Below, one piece after another: positions 16,008 through 24,148 of a stretch of 64,000 bases of DNA. The first letter of the stretch is position 1. Every line of letters begins with the position of its first letter. The translations under genes and the position numbers were made by a program. This DNA is from Paenirhodobacter populi (GTDB lineage: Bacteria > Pseudomonadota > Alphaproteobacteria > Rhodobacterales > Rhodobacteraceae), in contig NZ_SAUZ01000002.1 in assembly GCF_004022215.1 (NCBI RefSeq), forward strand, positions 1 through 64,000, written 5' to 3'. Below the pieces are notes generated by a model. The model did not search any database, was not told the origin of the DNA, and worked only from the letters and a program-made list of their open reading frames with translations.

Positions 16008-17534
16008 TTAGCGGATCCGCTGGCCATTGGCGAGGATTTCACCGGATGGTCGGAATTCGATCTGCGAGCTGTAGGCATCATCGCCCGAGGGCACCGCGTA
16101 AAGGCCAAGCAGCATCCGCGCCAGCATGATCTGATCGCGCTGCACGAGGCCCATTTCCGACAGGCTTTCCAGAAGCTTGACACCTCCGGTCAGCGACAGG
16201 TCCACGGTGCCGTCGGGCACCGGCAGGCCCTGCGAATTGTCGAAGCTGAGCGCCCCGGTCCCGGTCAGTTCCGCCCCCGCCGCATTGGCGTGCAGGGTGT
16301 TGATGTCCAGCTGGCTGACCTCGACCGGCAGGCCCTGCGCCGGCGCGGCGGGGCCTTGCGCGAACAGATCGACCAGCGGCCGCGCCATGCCGGTCAGGTC
16401 CAGCGTCACCGTGGCCGGGTCATGCGGCAGCCGCCCCGCCTGATCGAGGATCTGCCACGCGGTATCCGAAAGCCGCAGATCCGTCAGACCCAGCTTGGCG
16501 GTGAAGGGCTGCGGCGTGTCGGATTTCGCCAGCGGCCCCGACAGGTCGAAATTCGTGGAGGCGAGCGTCGCGCTCAGCGGCGCGGGCAACTTGCTACTGG
16601 TCATTTCCAGCGTTGTATCGGTGTTGGTGCCCGCGTAGCGCATCGCCTGCGGCGACAACGCCATGTCGAGGCTGCCGCCCGCCGCCCGTGCCCGGATCGT
16701 CATCGGCCCCTCGTCGGAGGTCGTCTCGACGGTGAAATCGCTGGCGCCATAGCGCATGTCGGCATCCATCTGCATCCCGGCGGACAAGGCCGCATCCATG
16801 TCCGTGGACATCGCGCCACGCGGCAAAAGGTTCCGCCCCGACATGACCAGATCGGCGACCGCGCCGGTCAGGGTGAAGCCATTGTCCGAATCCGCGTCGG
16901 CGCCCGAGGCGTCGATCTGCACCGATTTCACGGTGACCTGCGATTGCTGCTGCTGCTGCGCGTCGCCGGTCAGAAGGTGATTGCCGACAATGTCTTGCGC
17001 GGTGATCTTCGTCCTGAGCCTCGGGCTCGCATCGGGCGAAAGCTGCGCCGGCGCGCCATCCGCGCCGGGGGTCGGTGCGGGCGGGGTCTCGGTCATTTCC
17101 ACCGAAACCTCGGGCGAGGTCACGTCATAGCCCAAGTTGTCGGGCGTGCCCGAGACGATCGCCATGCTGTCGCGCTGCTGCCAGACCATGTCCATCGTGA
17201 CAGGCGTGCCATCCTCGGGGGTGGCGGTGCTCTGGCCGCGCGCCTCGGGGGAGAAGGTCACCTCGACCCGGCCATCGCCGATCTCGCGCAGGCGGATTTC
17301 CGGAACGGTCATGTCGAACTGCGCGGAATCGGTGTGGCTCGACAGCGCGACGTCGCGCAGCACCAGCGTGTCGCCCTGCCGGTCCCGCGCCGCGGCGGCG
17401 ACGGAATACCCCGCGCCGGAATATTGTCTTTGCCAGATGTCCCAGACTTCGTCGGCGGTGACCGCCTGCGCCGCGCCGCCCGCAAGCGCCATCACGATGG
17501 CCGCAGCCGCCGCCGGGGTGAACCGCTGTGCCAT
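16008..17534 (-). CDS. Secreted or periplasmic DUF2125-type protein
   Basis: This is a 508-residue protein with a clear signal peptide (about residues 1-25, hydrophobic stretch and AQA cleavage site), so it is exported. The rest alternates beta-rich segments with glycine and threonine, without membrane spans. It resembles the DUF2125 proteins common in Rhodobacterales, which have no known function; I base this on recall. The start at 17534 has AAGGAG eight bases upstream, while the longer frame to 17702 adds a basic, unlikely leader. The gene is a single unit, with 54 bases to pmbA on one side and 171 bases to DUF2853 on the other. Confidence 0.65.
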   Translation of the reverse strand: MAQRFTPAAAAAIVMALAGGAAQAVTADEVWDIWQRQYSGAGYSVAAAARDRQGDTLVLRDVALSSHTDSAQFDMTVPEIRLREIGDGRVEVTFSPEARGQSTATPEDGTPVTMDMVWQQRDSMAIVSGTPDNLGYDVTSPEVSVEMTETPPAPTPGADGAPAQLSPDASPRLRTKITAQDIVGNHLLTGDAQQQQQSQVTVKSVQIDASGADADSDNGFTLTGAVADLVMSGRNLLPRGAMSTDMDAALSAGMQMDADMRYGASDFTVETTSDEGPMTIRARAAGGSLDMALSPQAMRYAGTNTDTTLEMTSSKLPAPLSATLASTNFDLSGPLAKSDTPQPFTAKLGLTDLRLSDTAWQILDQAGRLPHDPATVTLDLTGMARPLVDLFAQGPAAPAQGLPVEVSQLDINTLHANAAGAELTGTGALSFDNSQGLPVPDGTVDLSLTGGVKLLESLSEMGLVQRDQIMLARMLLGLYAVPSGDDAYSSQIEFRPSGEILANGQRIR

Positions 17535-17705
17535 GGACCGATCTCCTTTTCCGAACAGCGCGCGAATCATCCTTTGGCGGGGGGGAATGGTCAAGGCCCC
17601 CGGCCTTCGCGGTTTCTGTCTTCTCGATTTGTTGTGTATGCGTGAACAAGCCCGGAGGCAGGGCCGCCGGGCCACCGAAACAGGGCAGGGGCCCGGCCGC
17701 AAGGG

Positions 17706-18047
17706 TCAGGCGTAGACCGATTCCTTGCCGAAATGCTTCACCAGCAGGTAGTAGAACACCGCGCGATACTTGTTCCGCTCGGACCGGCCGTAGGTCTCGA
17801 TCGCCGCCTCGATCGCGTCGGTCAGTTCCGGCCCGTCGGTCAGGCCGAGCTTCCTGATCAGGAAATTCCTGCGCACCGTTTCAAGCTCGTCCGGGCTCGA
17901 CGAGGCCACCGTTTCCGCATCCGCATCGTAGATGGCCGGGCCGCAGCCGATGGTGACCTTGGTCAGCAGGTCGAGGTCGGGGGTCATGCCGCATTTGTTC
18001 GTCAGGTCCGCGGCATATTTCGCGATCAGTTCGTCTCTCTTGCCCAT
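17706..18047 (-). CDS. DUF2853 family protein
   Basis: This is a 113-residue soluble helical protein. The sequence from MGKRDELIAKYAADL through KVTIGCGPAIYDADAETV to the aromatic end YYLLVKHFGKESVYA closely follows the DUF2853 pattern that I know from many alphaproteobacteria. No function has been established for the family. The ATG at 18047 has AAGGAA at five bases. It is monocistronic, lying between ahcY (137 bases away on the same strand) and the DUF2125 gene. Confidence 0.85.
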   Translation of the reverse strand: MGKRDELIAKYAADLTNKCGMTPDLDLLTKVTIGCGPAIYDADAETVASSSPDELETVRRNFLIRKLGLTDGPELTDAIEAAIETYGRSERNKYRAVFYYLLVKHFGKESVYA

Positions 18048-18184
18048 GATCTTTCCTTGCGGTTCGTTTCGTGCGTTTCGGGCGAAGCCTAGGCCAGCCG
18101 GCACCGATTACAACCGAAATCTTGGGGTATCGGGGCAGGGCGCGGGTCCCGCAGGCGGAACCCGGCCAGCCGCCCCGCAGGCGA

Positions 18185-19576
18185 TCAGTAGCGGTAGTGA
18201 TCGGGCTTGTAGGGCCCCTCGACCGGCACGTCGATATAGGCGGCCTGATCGGGGCGCAGTTCGGTCAGCTTGACGCCGATCTTCTTCAGATGCAGGCGGG
18301 CGACCTTTTCGTCCAGCACCTTGGGCAGGATGTAGACGCCGGGCTTGTACTCGCCATTCTTGGTGAACAGCTCGATCTGCGCCAGCGTCTGGTTGGTGAA
18401 CGAGGCCGACATCACGAAGCTCGGATGCCCCGTCGCATTGCCGAGGTTCAGCAGGCGCCCCTCGGACAGCAGGATGATCCGGTTGCCCGAGGGCATCTCG
18501 ATCATGTCCACCTGTTCCTTGACGTTCGTCCATTTCAGGTTCTTCAGGTTGGCGACCTGAATTTCATTGTCGAAATGGCCGATGTTGCCGACGATGGCCA
18601 TGTCCTTCATCTCGCGCATATGCTCGATGCGGATGATGTCCTTGTTGCCGGTGGTGGTGATGAAGATGTCGGCGGTGGCGACCTCATCCTCCAGCAGGGT
18701 GACCTCGTAGCCGTCCATCGCGGCCTGCAGCGCGCAGATCGGATCGACCTCGGTCACCTTCACCCGCGCGCCCGCGCCGCGCAGGGATGCCGCCGAGCCC
18801 TTGCCCACGTCGCCATAGCCGCAGACGACCGCGACCTTGCCCGCCATCATCACGTCGGTCGCACGGCGGATGCCGTCGACGAGCGATTCCTTGCAGCCGT
18901 ATTTGTTGTCGAATTTCGACTTGGTGACGGAATCGTTGACGTTGATCGCCGGGAAGGGCAGCAGCCCCTTCTTGTGCAGCTCATACAGGCGATGCACGCC
19001 GGTGGTGGTTTCCTCGCTGACACCCTTGATCGCGTCGCGCTGTCTGGTGAACCAGCCGGGGGTTTCCGCCAGACGCTTCTTGATCTGCGCGAAGAGCGCC
19101 ACTTCCTCGTCCGAATGCGGGGTGGCGATCAGATCCGTCTCGCCCGCCTCGACCCGCGCGCCGAGCAGCACATACAGCGTCGCATCGCCGCCATCGTCGA
19201 GGATCATGTTCGCCGTGCCTTCCGGGAACTGGAAGATGCGGTCGGTATAGGACCAGTATTCCTCCAGCGTCTCGCCCTTCACGGCAAAGACCGGCGTGCC
19301 CGTCGCGGCGATGGCGGCAGCGGCATGGTCCTGCGTCGAGAAGATGTTGCACGACGCCCACCGCACATCGGCGCCAAGCGCCTTGAGCGTTTCGATCAGC
19401 ACGGCGGTCTGGATCGTCATGTGCAGCGAACCGGCGATGCGCGCGCCCTTGAGCGGCTGCTTCGGGCCGAATTCCGCGCGGCAGGCCATCAGGCCGGGCA
19501 TCTCGGTTTCGGCGATGTCCAGTTCCTTGCGACCGAAATCGGCCAATCCGATATCCTTGACGATATAATCAGCCAT
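18185..19576 (-). CDS. ahcY: S-adenosylhomocysteinase
   Basis: This is a 463-residue cytoplasmic enzyme that hydrolyses S-adenosylhomocysteine to adenosine and homocysteine, keeping methylation cycles running. Visible hallmarks are [13 protein letters not shown], the NAD-binding [20 protein letters not shown] stretch, [13 protein letters not shown] and the invariant C-terminal DHYRY. Length and order fit the family. The start at 19576 follows AAAGGGGG by five bases; a longer frame adds only a basic tail. Only 69 bases separate it from the upstream gene, and I saw no SAH riboswitch there. Confidence 0.98.
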   Translation of the reverse strand: MADYIVKDIGLADFGRKELDIAETEMPGLMACRAEFGPKQPLKGARIAGSLHMTIQTAVLIETLKALGADVRWASCNIFSTQDHAAAAIAATGTPVFAVKGETLEEYWSYTDRIFQFPEGTANMILDDGGDATLYVLLGARVEAGETDLIATPHSDEEVALFAQIKKRLAETPGWFTRQRDAIKGVSEETTTGVHRLYELHKKGLLPFPAINVNDSVTKSKFDNKYGCKESLVDGIRRATDVMMAGKVAVVCGYGDVGKGSAASLRGAGARVKVTEVDPICALQAAMDGYEVTLLEDEVATADIFITTTGNKDIIRIEHMREMKDMAIVGNIGHFDNEIQVANLKNLKWTNVKEQVDMIEMPSGNRIILLSEGRLLNLGNATGHPSFVMSASFTNQTLAQIELFTKNGEYKPGVYILPKVLDEKVARLHLKKIGVKLTELRPDQAAYIDVPVEGPYKPDHYRY

Positions 19577-19645
19577 TCCGGCCCCCTTTTTCCGCTTTCG
19601 GGCAAGCCTTAGCACCTTGCTCCGGGGGCGGCAATCGGTGGGGGG

Positions 19646-20128
19646 TCAGGCTTGGGGCAGCAGGCCCTCTTCACGCAGAAGGGCTATGGGATCGGTGCCG
19701 CCCTGCCAGCCGATGCCCGAGGATATGACGCAGGAAATCCCGTCCGCGCGGGTATAGACCGCCGTCCAGGTGCCCATTTCCTCGGATGCCCAGAGCGAGA
19801 CCGACCGGCCCTGCGGCATCTGCGTCTGATGGCGCGGACTTTCGCCGAAATCGTCGCGCAGGACGGTGCTCAGCGTGGCGGGCTGGTCGCAATAGGGGAC
19901 ATCCTCGGCCTGCGCCTCGCCATGTTCGGTGATCGCGTCGAAGACGGACAGGTCGCCATAGAGCGGCCCACCGTGGTCATCCATCGGACGGCCCCAGCCG
20001 GGATCGGTGGAATACGGCGCATAGGCGACCGGATCCGGCACCGGATCGGCGGGCGGCAGGGCGCCGCCAAGCGGCAGAAACGCGACGGCGGCCGCCGCGG
20101 CGGTCAGGGGGATCTGACTCATCGGCAT
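19646..20128 (-). CDS. Exported hypothetical protein
   Basis: This is a 160-residue protein with an N-terminal hydrophobic stretch (about residues 5-24, rich in Ala/Leu/Pro) consistent with a signal peptide. The mature part is acidic and proline-rich with two cysteines (in PYCDQPA and ISCVISSG) that could form a disulfide. I recognise no domain. The ATG at 20128 has AAGGAG four to five bases upstream. It runs into ahcY with a 69-base gap but need not share its transcript. Confidence 0.6.
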   Translation of the reverse strand: MPMSQIPLTAAAAAVAFLPLGGALPPADPVPDPVAYAPYSTDPGWGRPMDDHGGPLYGDLSVFDAITEHGEAQAEDVPYCDQPATLSTVLRDDFGESPRHQTQMPQGRSVSLWASEEMGTWTAVYTRADGISCVISSGIGWQGGTDPIALLREEGLLPQA

Positions 20129-20263
20129 GGGATCTCCTTTCCGTGCAGGCTGCGCATACAGGGTCCAAACGCCCGTCGCCGTAATCCGGTTCCGCAAACG
20201 CCTTGGATGCGTTTACAGCCGCGCCCGGTTTGGGTAGCAGAAGGGCCGGAACAGGAGCACAGG

Positions 20264-20854
20264 ATGAAACGGGCTTGGCAAAGGATGCTGTCGGGGCGCA
20301 GGCTGGACCTGCTGGACCCGACCCCTTTCGACATCGAGATCGAGGACATCGCCCACGGCCTTGCCTTCGTCGCGCGCTGGAACGGGCAGACGACGGGCGA
20401 CTATGCCTATTCGGTCGCGGAACATTGCCTGCTGGTCGAGGAAATCTTCACCCGCCAGAACCCCGCGGCGCCGCAGCAATGGCGGCTGGCGGCGCTGCTG
20501 CATGACGCGCCCGAATATGTGCTGGGGGACATGATCAGCCCGGTCAAGGCCGCGATCGGCGAGGGGTACGGCGATCTGGACCGGCGGCTGGCGACGGCGG
20601 TGCATCTGCGCTTCGGCCTGCCGGCCGCGCTGCCCGCGACGATCAAGAAGGCGATCAAGCGGGCCGACATCCTGTCGGCGCGGCTGGAGGCGGAACAGAT
20701 CGCGGGGTTCAGCGCCAAGGAGGCGGACCGGATCTTTGGCCGGGCGAAGCCGGAACTGGTCGAGGGGCTGGCGATTCGGCTGCGTCCCCCGGCGGAGGTG
20801 CGCGCGGATTACCTTGCGCGGCACCGGTTGTTGCTGGACCGGATCAGCGGTTGA
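20264..20854 (+). CDS. HD-domain phosphohydrolase (YfbR-like)
   Basis: This is a 196-residue cytoplasmic protein with an HD-type metal site: the histidine in SVAEHCLLVEE, the HD pair in AALLHDAPEYVLGDM, and a late aspartate in KRADILSA. The pattern matches YfbR-like 5'-deoxynucleotidases, which hydrolyse dNMPs, and related HD proteins. The exact substrate is inferred. The start at 20264 has AGGAG in the eight to ten bases upstream. Its final codons overlap, on the opposite strand, the stop region of the 30-codon ORF at 20844-20936. Confidence 0.8.
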   Translation: MKRAWQRMLSGRRLDLLDPTPFDIEIEDIAHGLAFVARWNGQTTGDYAYSVAEHCLLVEEIFTRQNPAAPQQWRLAALLHDAPEYVLGDMISPVKAAIGEGYGDLDRRLATAVHLRFGLPAALPATIKKAIKRADILSARLEAEQIAGFSAKEADRIFGRAKPELVEGLAIRLRPPAEVRADYLARHRLLLDRISG

Positions 20855-20936
20855 ACGTATATTCGCCCTTGTGCGGGGCGCGGGGAGCATAGCCGCCCAT
20901 GGCAAGGGTCATGATCTCTGCAAGCATACGGATCAT
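20844..20936 (-). CDS. 30-residue small protein, divergent from the LysR regulator
   Basis: From the ATG at 20936 the minus strand encodes 30 residues beginning MIRMLAEIMTLAMGG and ending HKGEYTFNR. AGGAG lies eight bases before the start. Two further methionines early on make a short amphipathic helix likely, followed by a basic-aromatic tail. It is transcribed away from the LysR gene (start 21035) across a 98-base AT-rich gap, the classical layout of a LysR target. Its stop overlaps the end of the HD gene by 11 bases, so the two genes converge. No family recognised; the good start site and layout make it likely real. Confidence 0.6.
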   Translation of the reverse strand: MIRMLAEIMTLAMGGYAPRAPHKGEYTFNR

Positions 20937-21034
20937 TGTTCGATCTCCTGTTTTTCAATCTGCACGGTATTTAAGCTCTTTTTGTCTGGTTCACGAGTCA
21001 GGAATTTTGGTTCTTATGTTAGATAATCTTTACT
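20937..21034. promoter_or_regulatory. Divergent promoter region of the LysR gene and the 30-codon ORF
   Basis: These 98 bases are the most AT-rich in their neighbourhood and separate two outward-facing start codons. The palindrome AGATAATCT lies just upstream of the LysR gene within TTAGATAATCTTTA. LysR proteins usually bind T-N11-A palindromes in such gaps and repress their own gene. I could not fix -35 and -10 boxes confidently. Confidence 0.4.
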
Positions 21035-21922
21035 ATGGGTGAAATTGACTGGAAGCACATGCCAGCGCTGACCGCGTTGCGCGCCTTTTGCTGCACCGCG
21101 CGCGAAGGTGGTTTCAGCGCGGCGGCGCGCAAGCTCAACGTCACCCATGCGGCGGTCCAGCAGCAGGTCCGGGCGCTTGAGGCCGAACTGGGCGTGGCGC
21201 TTTTGTGGCGCGAGGGACGGCATCTGCATCTGACGGCGGAAGGCGAACGGCTGGCCTCGGCGCTGTCCGACGGCTTCTCGATGATGCAATCGGCGATCGA
21301 GGGGCTGCGCGGCCTGCACGCCGACCGGCCCCTGACGGTGACGCTGCCGCCCGCCTTCGCCGCTGAATGGCTGATGCCGCGGCTGTCGGGTTTCTGGAAG
21401 AAACATCCGGAAATCGCCCTGTCGCTGCTGCCCGAACAGCGGATCACCGACCCGCGCGAGGTGGGGGCGAACCTCGGGATCCGGTTCGGTGCCGGCAACT
21501 GGTCGGGGGTGGTGTCCGAATATCTGACGGCGGCACCGCAGGTGGTGGTGGCGGCGCCCGAGCTTCTGGGCGGGCGCACCAAGCTGTCGCTGCGCGAGAT
21601 GTCGGTGCTGCCCTGGATCCGCGAAGGCGACTGGCCGGAGCAGATGCAACTGCTGGAATCCATCGGGCTGAAGCCGGCGGCGCTGAAATTCGTCGATTTC
21701 CCGAACGAGGAACTGGCGCTGTCCGCCGCGCGCGAAGGGATCGGCCTGCATCTGGAGACCGAGGCGCTGATCGGCGAGGACGTCAAGCTGGGCTGGCTGG
21801 TGCGGATTCACGAACTGAACGATGAAAGCCTTGGTTACTATCTGATATGGCCGCCGGGACCGCTGTCGCCCGCGGCCCGGATCTTCATCGACTGGCTGAA
21901 GGCCGAGGTGCAGAAGGGCTGA
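21035..21922 (+). CDS. LysR-type transcriptional regulator (GcvA-like)
   Basis: This is a 295-residue DNA-binding regulator. The N-terminal winged helix-turn-helix is at about residues 9-66 (ALRAFCCTAREGGFSAAARK, then LNVTHAAVQQQVRALEAELG), followed by an effector domain with the usual two lobes. The spacing and the AVQQQVRALE helix recall GcvA-type members. The effector is unknown. It faces the divergent 30-codon ORF, which makes that ORF the prime candidate target, besides the flavin reductase gene 61 bases downstream on the same strand. Confidence 0.9.
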   Translation: MGEIDWKHMPALTALRAFCCTAREGGFSAAARKLNVTHAAVQQQVRALEAELGVALLWREGRHLHLTAEGERLASALSDGFSMMQSAIEGLRGLHADRPLTVTLPPAFAAEWLMPRLSGFWKKHPEIALSLLPEQRITDPREVGANLGIRFGAGNWSGVVSEYLTAAPQVVVAAPELLGGRTKLSLREMSVLPWIREGDWPEQMQLLESIGLKPAALKFVDFPNEELALSAAREGIGLHLETEALIGEDVKLGWLVRIHELNDESLGYYLIWPPGPLSPAARIFIDWLKAEVQKG

Positions 21923-21983
21923 GACTCTTTGCGTTCCGGATCCTGTGCTCTATTGTCCCTGCGGCATGCAGAAGGAGAATGAC

Positions 21984-22553
21984 ATGAGCGATGGCGCGGC
22001 TGGCGATGGTGCGAGGATCGAACAGGCGTTGGAGCGGGCCGAGGATCGTGCCGCCCGGACCGGCCCGGCGGTCGATCCCCGGCAGTTCCGCGATGCGCTT
22101 GGCCGCTTCGCGACGGGGGTGACGCTGATCACCGCCTGCGAGGAAGGTGGCGACCATCCGGTGGGGATCACGGTGAACAGCTTCGCTTCGGTCTCGCTCG
22201 ATCCGGCGCTGGTCCTGTGGTCAGCGGCGCGCAGCTCGCTGCGCCACCGGCATTTCTCGGCGGCGCGGCATTTCGCGATACATGTCCTGAACGAGGATCA
22301 GGCGGATCTGGCGCGCCGCTTCACCAAGGACGGCGCGGCTTTCGAGGGGCTGTCTTGGCATGCGGGGCCGCAGGGCGTGCCGCTGATCGACGGCGTGCTC
22401 GCGCGCTTCGAATGCGAGACCGAGGCCCGCTACGAAGGCGGTGACCACACGATCATCGTGGGCAAGGTACTGCGCTTCGCGATCGACCGCGCGGCGGCGC
22501 CCCTGCTGTTCTTCGGCGGTCGCTTCGGCCGGATCGAGACGGTTCAGGGCTAG
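21984..22553 (+). CDS. Flavin reductase-domain protein
   Basis: This is a 189-residue protein of the flavin reductase-like FMN-binding fold. Diagnostic blocks are FRDALGRFATGVTLITA, the FMN-binding GITVNSFASVSLDPALVLWS and the DHTIIVGKV segment. Such proteins reduce FMN with NAD(P)H for two-component monooxygenases. The first 35 residues are an extra charged stretch. The ATG at 21984 has AAGGAG at six bases. It follows the LysR gene by 61 bases and may be part of its regulon. The partner oxygenase is not obvious here. Confidence 0.85.
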   Translation: MSDGAAGDGARIEQALERAEDRAARTGPAVDPRQFRDALGRFATGVTLITACEEGGDHPVGITVNSFASVSLDPALVLWSAARSSLRHRHFSAARHFAIHVLNEDQADLARRFTKDGAAFEGLSWHAGPQGVPLIDGVLARFECETEARYEGGDHTIIVGKVLRFAIDRAAAPLLFFGGRFGRIETVQG

Positions 22554-22604
22554 CCGCGCGGGGCGCGCCTCCGACTCGTCCGGGTCGATATCGTCTTTCT
22601 CCGA

Positions 22605-22676
22605 CCCTTCTGCCTTTCATCTTTCCGAAAGTATCCCGGGGGTGAGCGCGGAACGCGCGAGGGGGCTGGCCCCCTT
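22605..22676 (-). repeat. Dispersed intergenic repeat, copy A (inverted)
   Basis: On the minus strand this copy has a GGGGGCCAGCCCCC stem, a short variable hairpin and the conserved core CACCCCCGGGATA...TTTCGGAAAGATGAA. It lies tail to tail with copy B (22749-22818), so the two form a large imperfect inverted repeat of about 210 bases between the flavin reductase and the DsbA-like gene. Confidence 0.75.
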
Positions 22677-22748
22677 TCTTCCCGCCCGTTCGCACGACAT
22701 CGGCTTTGCAGCGCATTCTCGGTAAGCATTTCTGAAGCGGAGAGGTGG

Positions 22749-22818
22749 AAGGGGGCCAGCCCCCTCGGCGCAAGCGCCTCACCCCCGGGATATTTTCGGA
22801 AAGATGAAAAGCAGAAGG
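22749..22818 (+). repeat. Dispersed intergenic repeat, copy B
   Basis: This copy has the same three parts in plus orientation: a GGGGGCCAGCCCCC palindrome at about 22751-22764, a small hairpin of GGCGC and GCGCC, then CACCCCCGGGATATTTT and GGAAAGATGAA. It pairs with copy A over most of its length. It sits just after the stop of the DsbA-like gene in convergent space, where it could serve as a terminator. Confidence 0.75.
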
Positions 22819-22859
22819 GGCTCTGGATGGAAGGGGCCGGGCGGGCCGGCCCCGGGAGG

Positions 22860-23519
22860 TCAGCCGGCGAGCTTGGCGTCGAGGATGGCCTTCAGTTCCG
22901 GATAGCCCATGTTCGAATGCTTCTCGCCGTTGATGACGAGCGTCGGCGTCGCGTCGATCGCATCCTTCTGGGCGTTCTGCTGGAAGGTGTAGACCATCTG
23001 CTCGGCCCGTTTCTGATCGTTCAGGCAGGTGTCGAGCTGTTCGTTCGTCAGCCCCGCCTTCAGCCCGATCTTGCGCAGGTTGGCCGCGACGGTCGCATCC
23101 TTCATGTCGCCGAGCCAGTCGCGCTGGCCGTCGAAGAGCATGTCCGAGATGCCGTAGTATTTCGGCGCGCCGCCGCATTGCGCGACCATCCCGGCCCAGA
23201 GGCCGAACTTGTCGAAATAGACCTCGCGGAGGATGAAACGCACCTTGCCGGTGTCGATATAGTCGCGCTTCAGGCTGGGGTAGACGGTCTCGTGGAAATG
23301 CGCGCAATGCGGGCAGGTGAAGGAGGCGTATTCGATCAGCGTCACCGGCGCGTTTTCGCTGCCCTGAACATTGTCGGGAAGGATCGTGCCGGCATCTTGC
23401 GCGGCGGCGGGCGTGACGAAGCCAGTCTGGCCCGCCGTGCGGCGGGAGACGAGCCAGTTCCCGGCCACGGCGAGCGCGGCGGCCCCGGCCGTGCCGAGGA
23501 GGAGGGAGCGTCGGTTCAT
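22860..23519 (-). CDS. DsbA-family thiol:disulfide oxidoreductase (exported)
   Basis: This is a 219-residue protein with an N-terminal signal (twin arginine RR, hydrophobic stretch, about residues 1-40). A thioredoxin fold follows with active-site Cys69-Pro-His-Cys72 in TCPHCAHF, and the cis-proline loop is DATPTLVING. The CPHC pair and insertion of helices match the DsbA/ScsC-like oxidases of the periplasm. The ATG at 23519 lies two bases after the upstream gene's stop, so the pair is an operon with the DUF721 gene. Confidence 0.9.
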   Translation of the reverse strand: MNRRSLLLGTAGAAALAVAGNWLVSRRTAGQTGFVTPAAAQDAGTILPDNVQGSENAPVTLIEYASFTCPHCAHFHETVYPSLKRDYIDTGKVRFILREVYFDKFGLWAGMVAQCGGAPKYYGISDMLFDGQRDWLGDMKDATVAANLRKIGLKAGLTNEQLDTCLNDQKRAEQMVYTFQQNAQKDAIDATPTLVINGEKHSNMGYPELKAILDAKLAG

Positions 23520-23521
23520 GG

Positions 23522-24067
23522 TCAACCTTTCTTCTGTGGGGACCGCGCGGCGGCCCGTGTCAGCACATTCTGCGCCAGTTGTTCGAGCGCCGCACGCAGC
23601 GAATCGTCGCGGCATCCGGCGGCGGTGTCGCGCGCCTCGGCCTGAACGGCGGGGGAGGGCGCGGGGCGCGCCTTTGGCGCCGGGGTGAATTGCGCCTGTC
23701 CCTCGGCGAAGCCGGTGGCGGCGGTCTGGGTCAGCACCACGCGGGCGATGGCGTTATAGCCGTAGCAAGCGTTGACCTTTTCGCGGATCTTCTCGCGGCT
23801 CATGTCGACGATGGGGGCGGCGGCGCCTTCGACCAGCAGGGTCAGCGTGGCGCCGAAGCCGTTCCGCCCATAGCCGACCTTGACCGGGCGCGAGATGCGG
23901 GCCAGTTCCTCGCCCACCACCTCGGGCCAGTGGGTCAGCAGGCGCGCGACAGCGAAACCGCGCGCTTCGCCCGCGGTCCGGATCCGTTCCTTCAGCAGGC
24001 GCGAGGCGGCCTCGAAGCCGCGGTTGCGCCGTGATGCATTGGGAGCAGAGGGAAACTCCGCGCTCAT
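23522..24067 (-). CDS. DUF721 (DciA-like) protein
   Basis: This is a 181-residue protein. The N-terminal half has the DUF721 layout, with an LLTHWPEVVGEELARISRPV block followed by LTLLVEGAAAPIVDMSREKI and NACYGYNAIARVVL. DUF721 includes DciA, which loads the replicative helicase DnaB in many bacteria. The C-terminal 80 residues are Ala/Pro-rich and probably disordered. It shares an operon with the DsbA-like gene and faces mutY across 81 bases. Confidence 0.8.
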   Translation of the reverse strand: MSAEFPSAPNASRRNRGFEAASRLLKERIRTAGEARGFAVARLLTHWPEVVGEELARISRPVKVGYGRNGFGATLTLLVEGAAAPIVDMSREKIREKVNACYGYNAIARVVLTQTAATGFAEGQAQFTPAPKARPAPSPAVQAEARDTAAGCRDDSLRAALEQLAQNVLTRAAARSPQKKG

Positions 24068-24148
24068 CCCTGTCCTTCCATTCGTTTGCCGCTATTCTAG
24101 GCGACTTCAGGGCCGATGCCACCGGATAGATGACAGGGAGCATAAAGA

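Noticed and set aside
15639-17645. A 668-codon plus-strand frame opposite pmbA and the DUF2125 gene
   Set aside because: It crosses two real genes and a promoter gap and shows no domain.
19577-19645. SAM/SAH riboswitch before ahcY
   Set aside because: The gap is only 69 bases and I could not form the conserved pseudoknot pairing in it.
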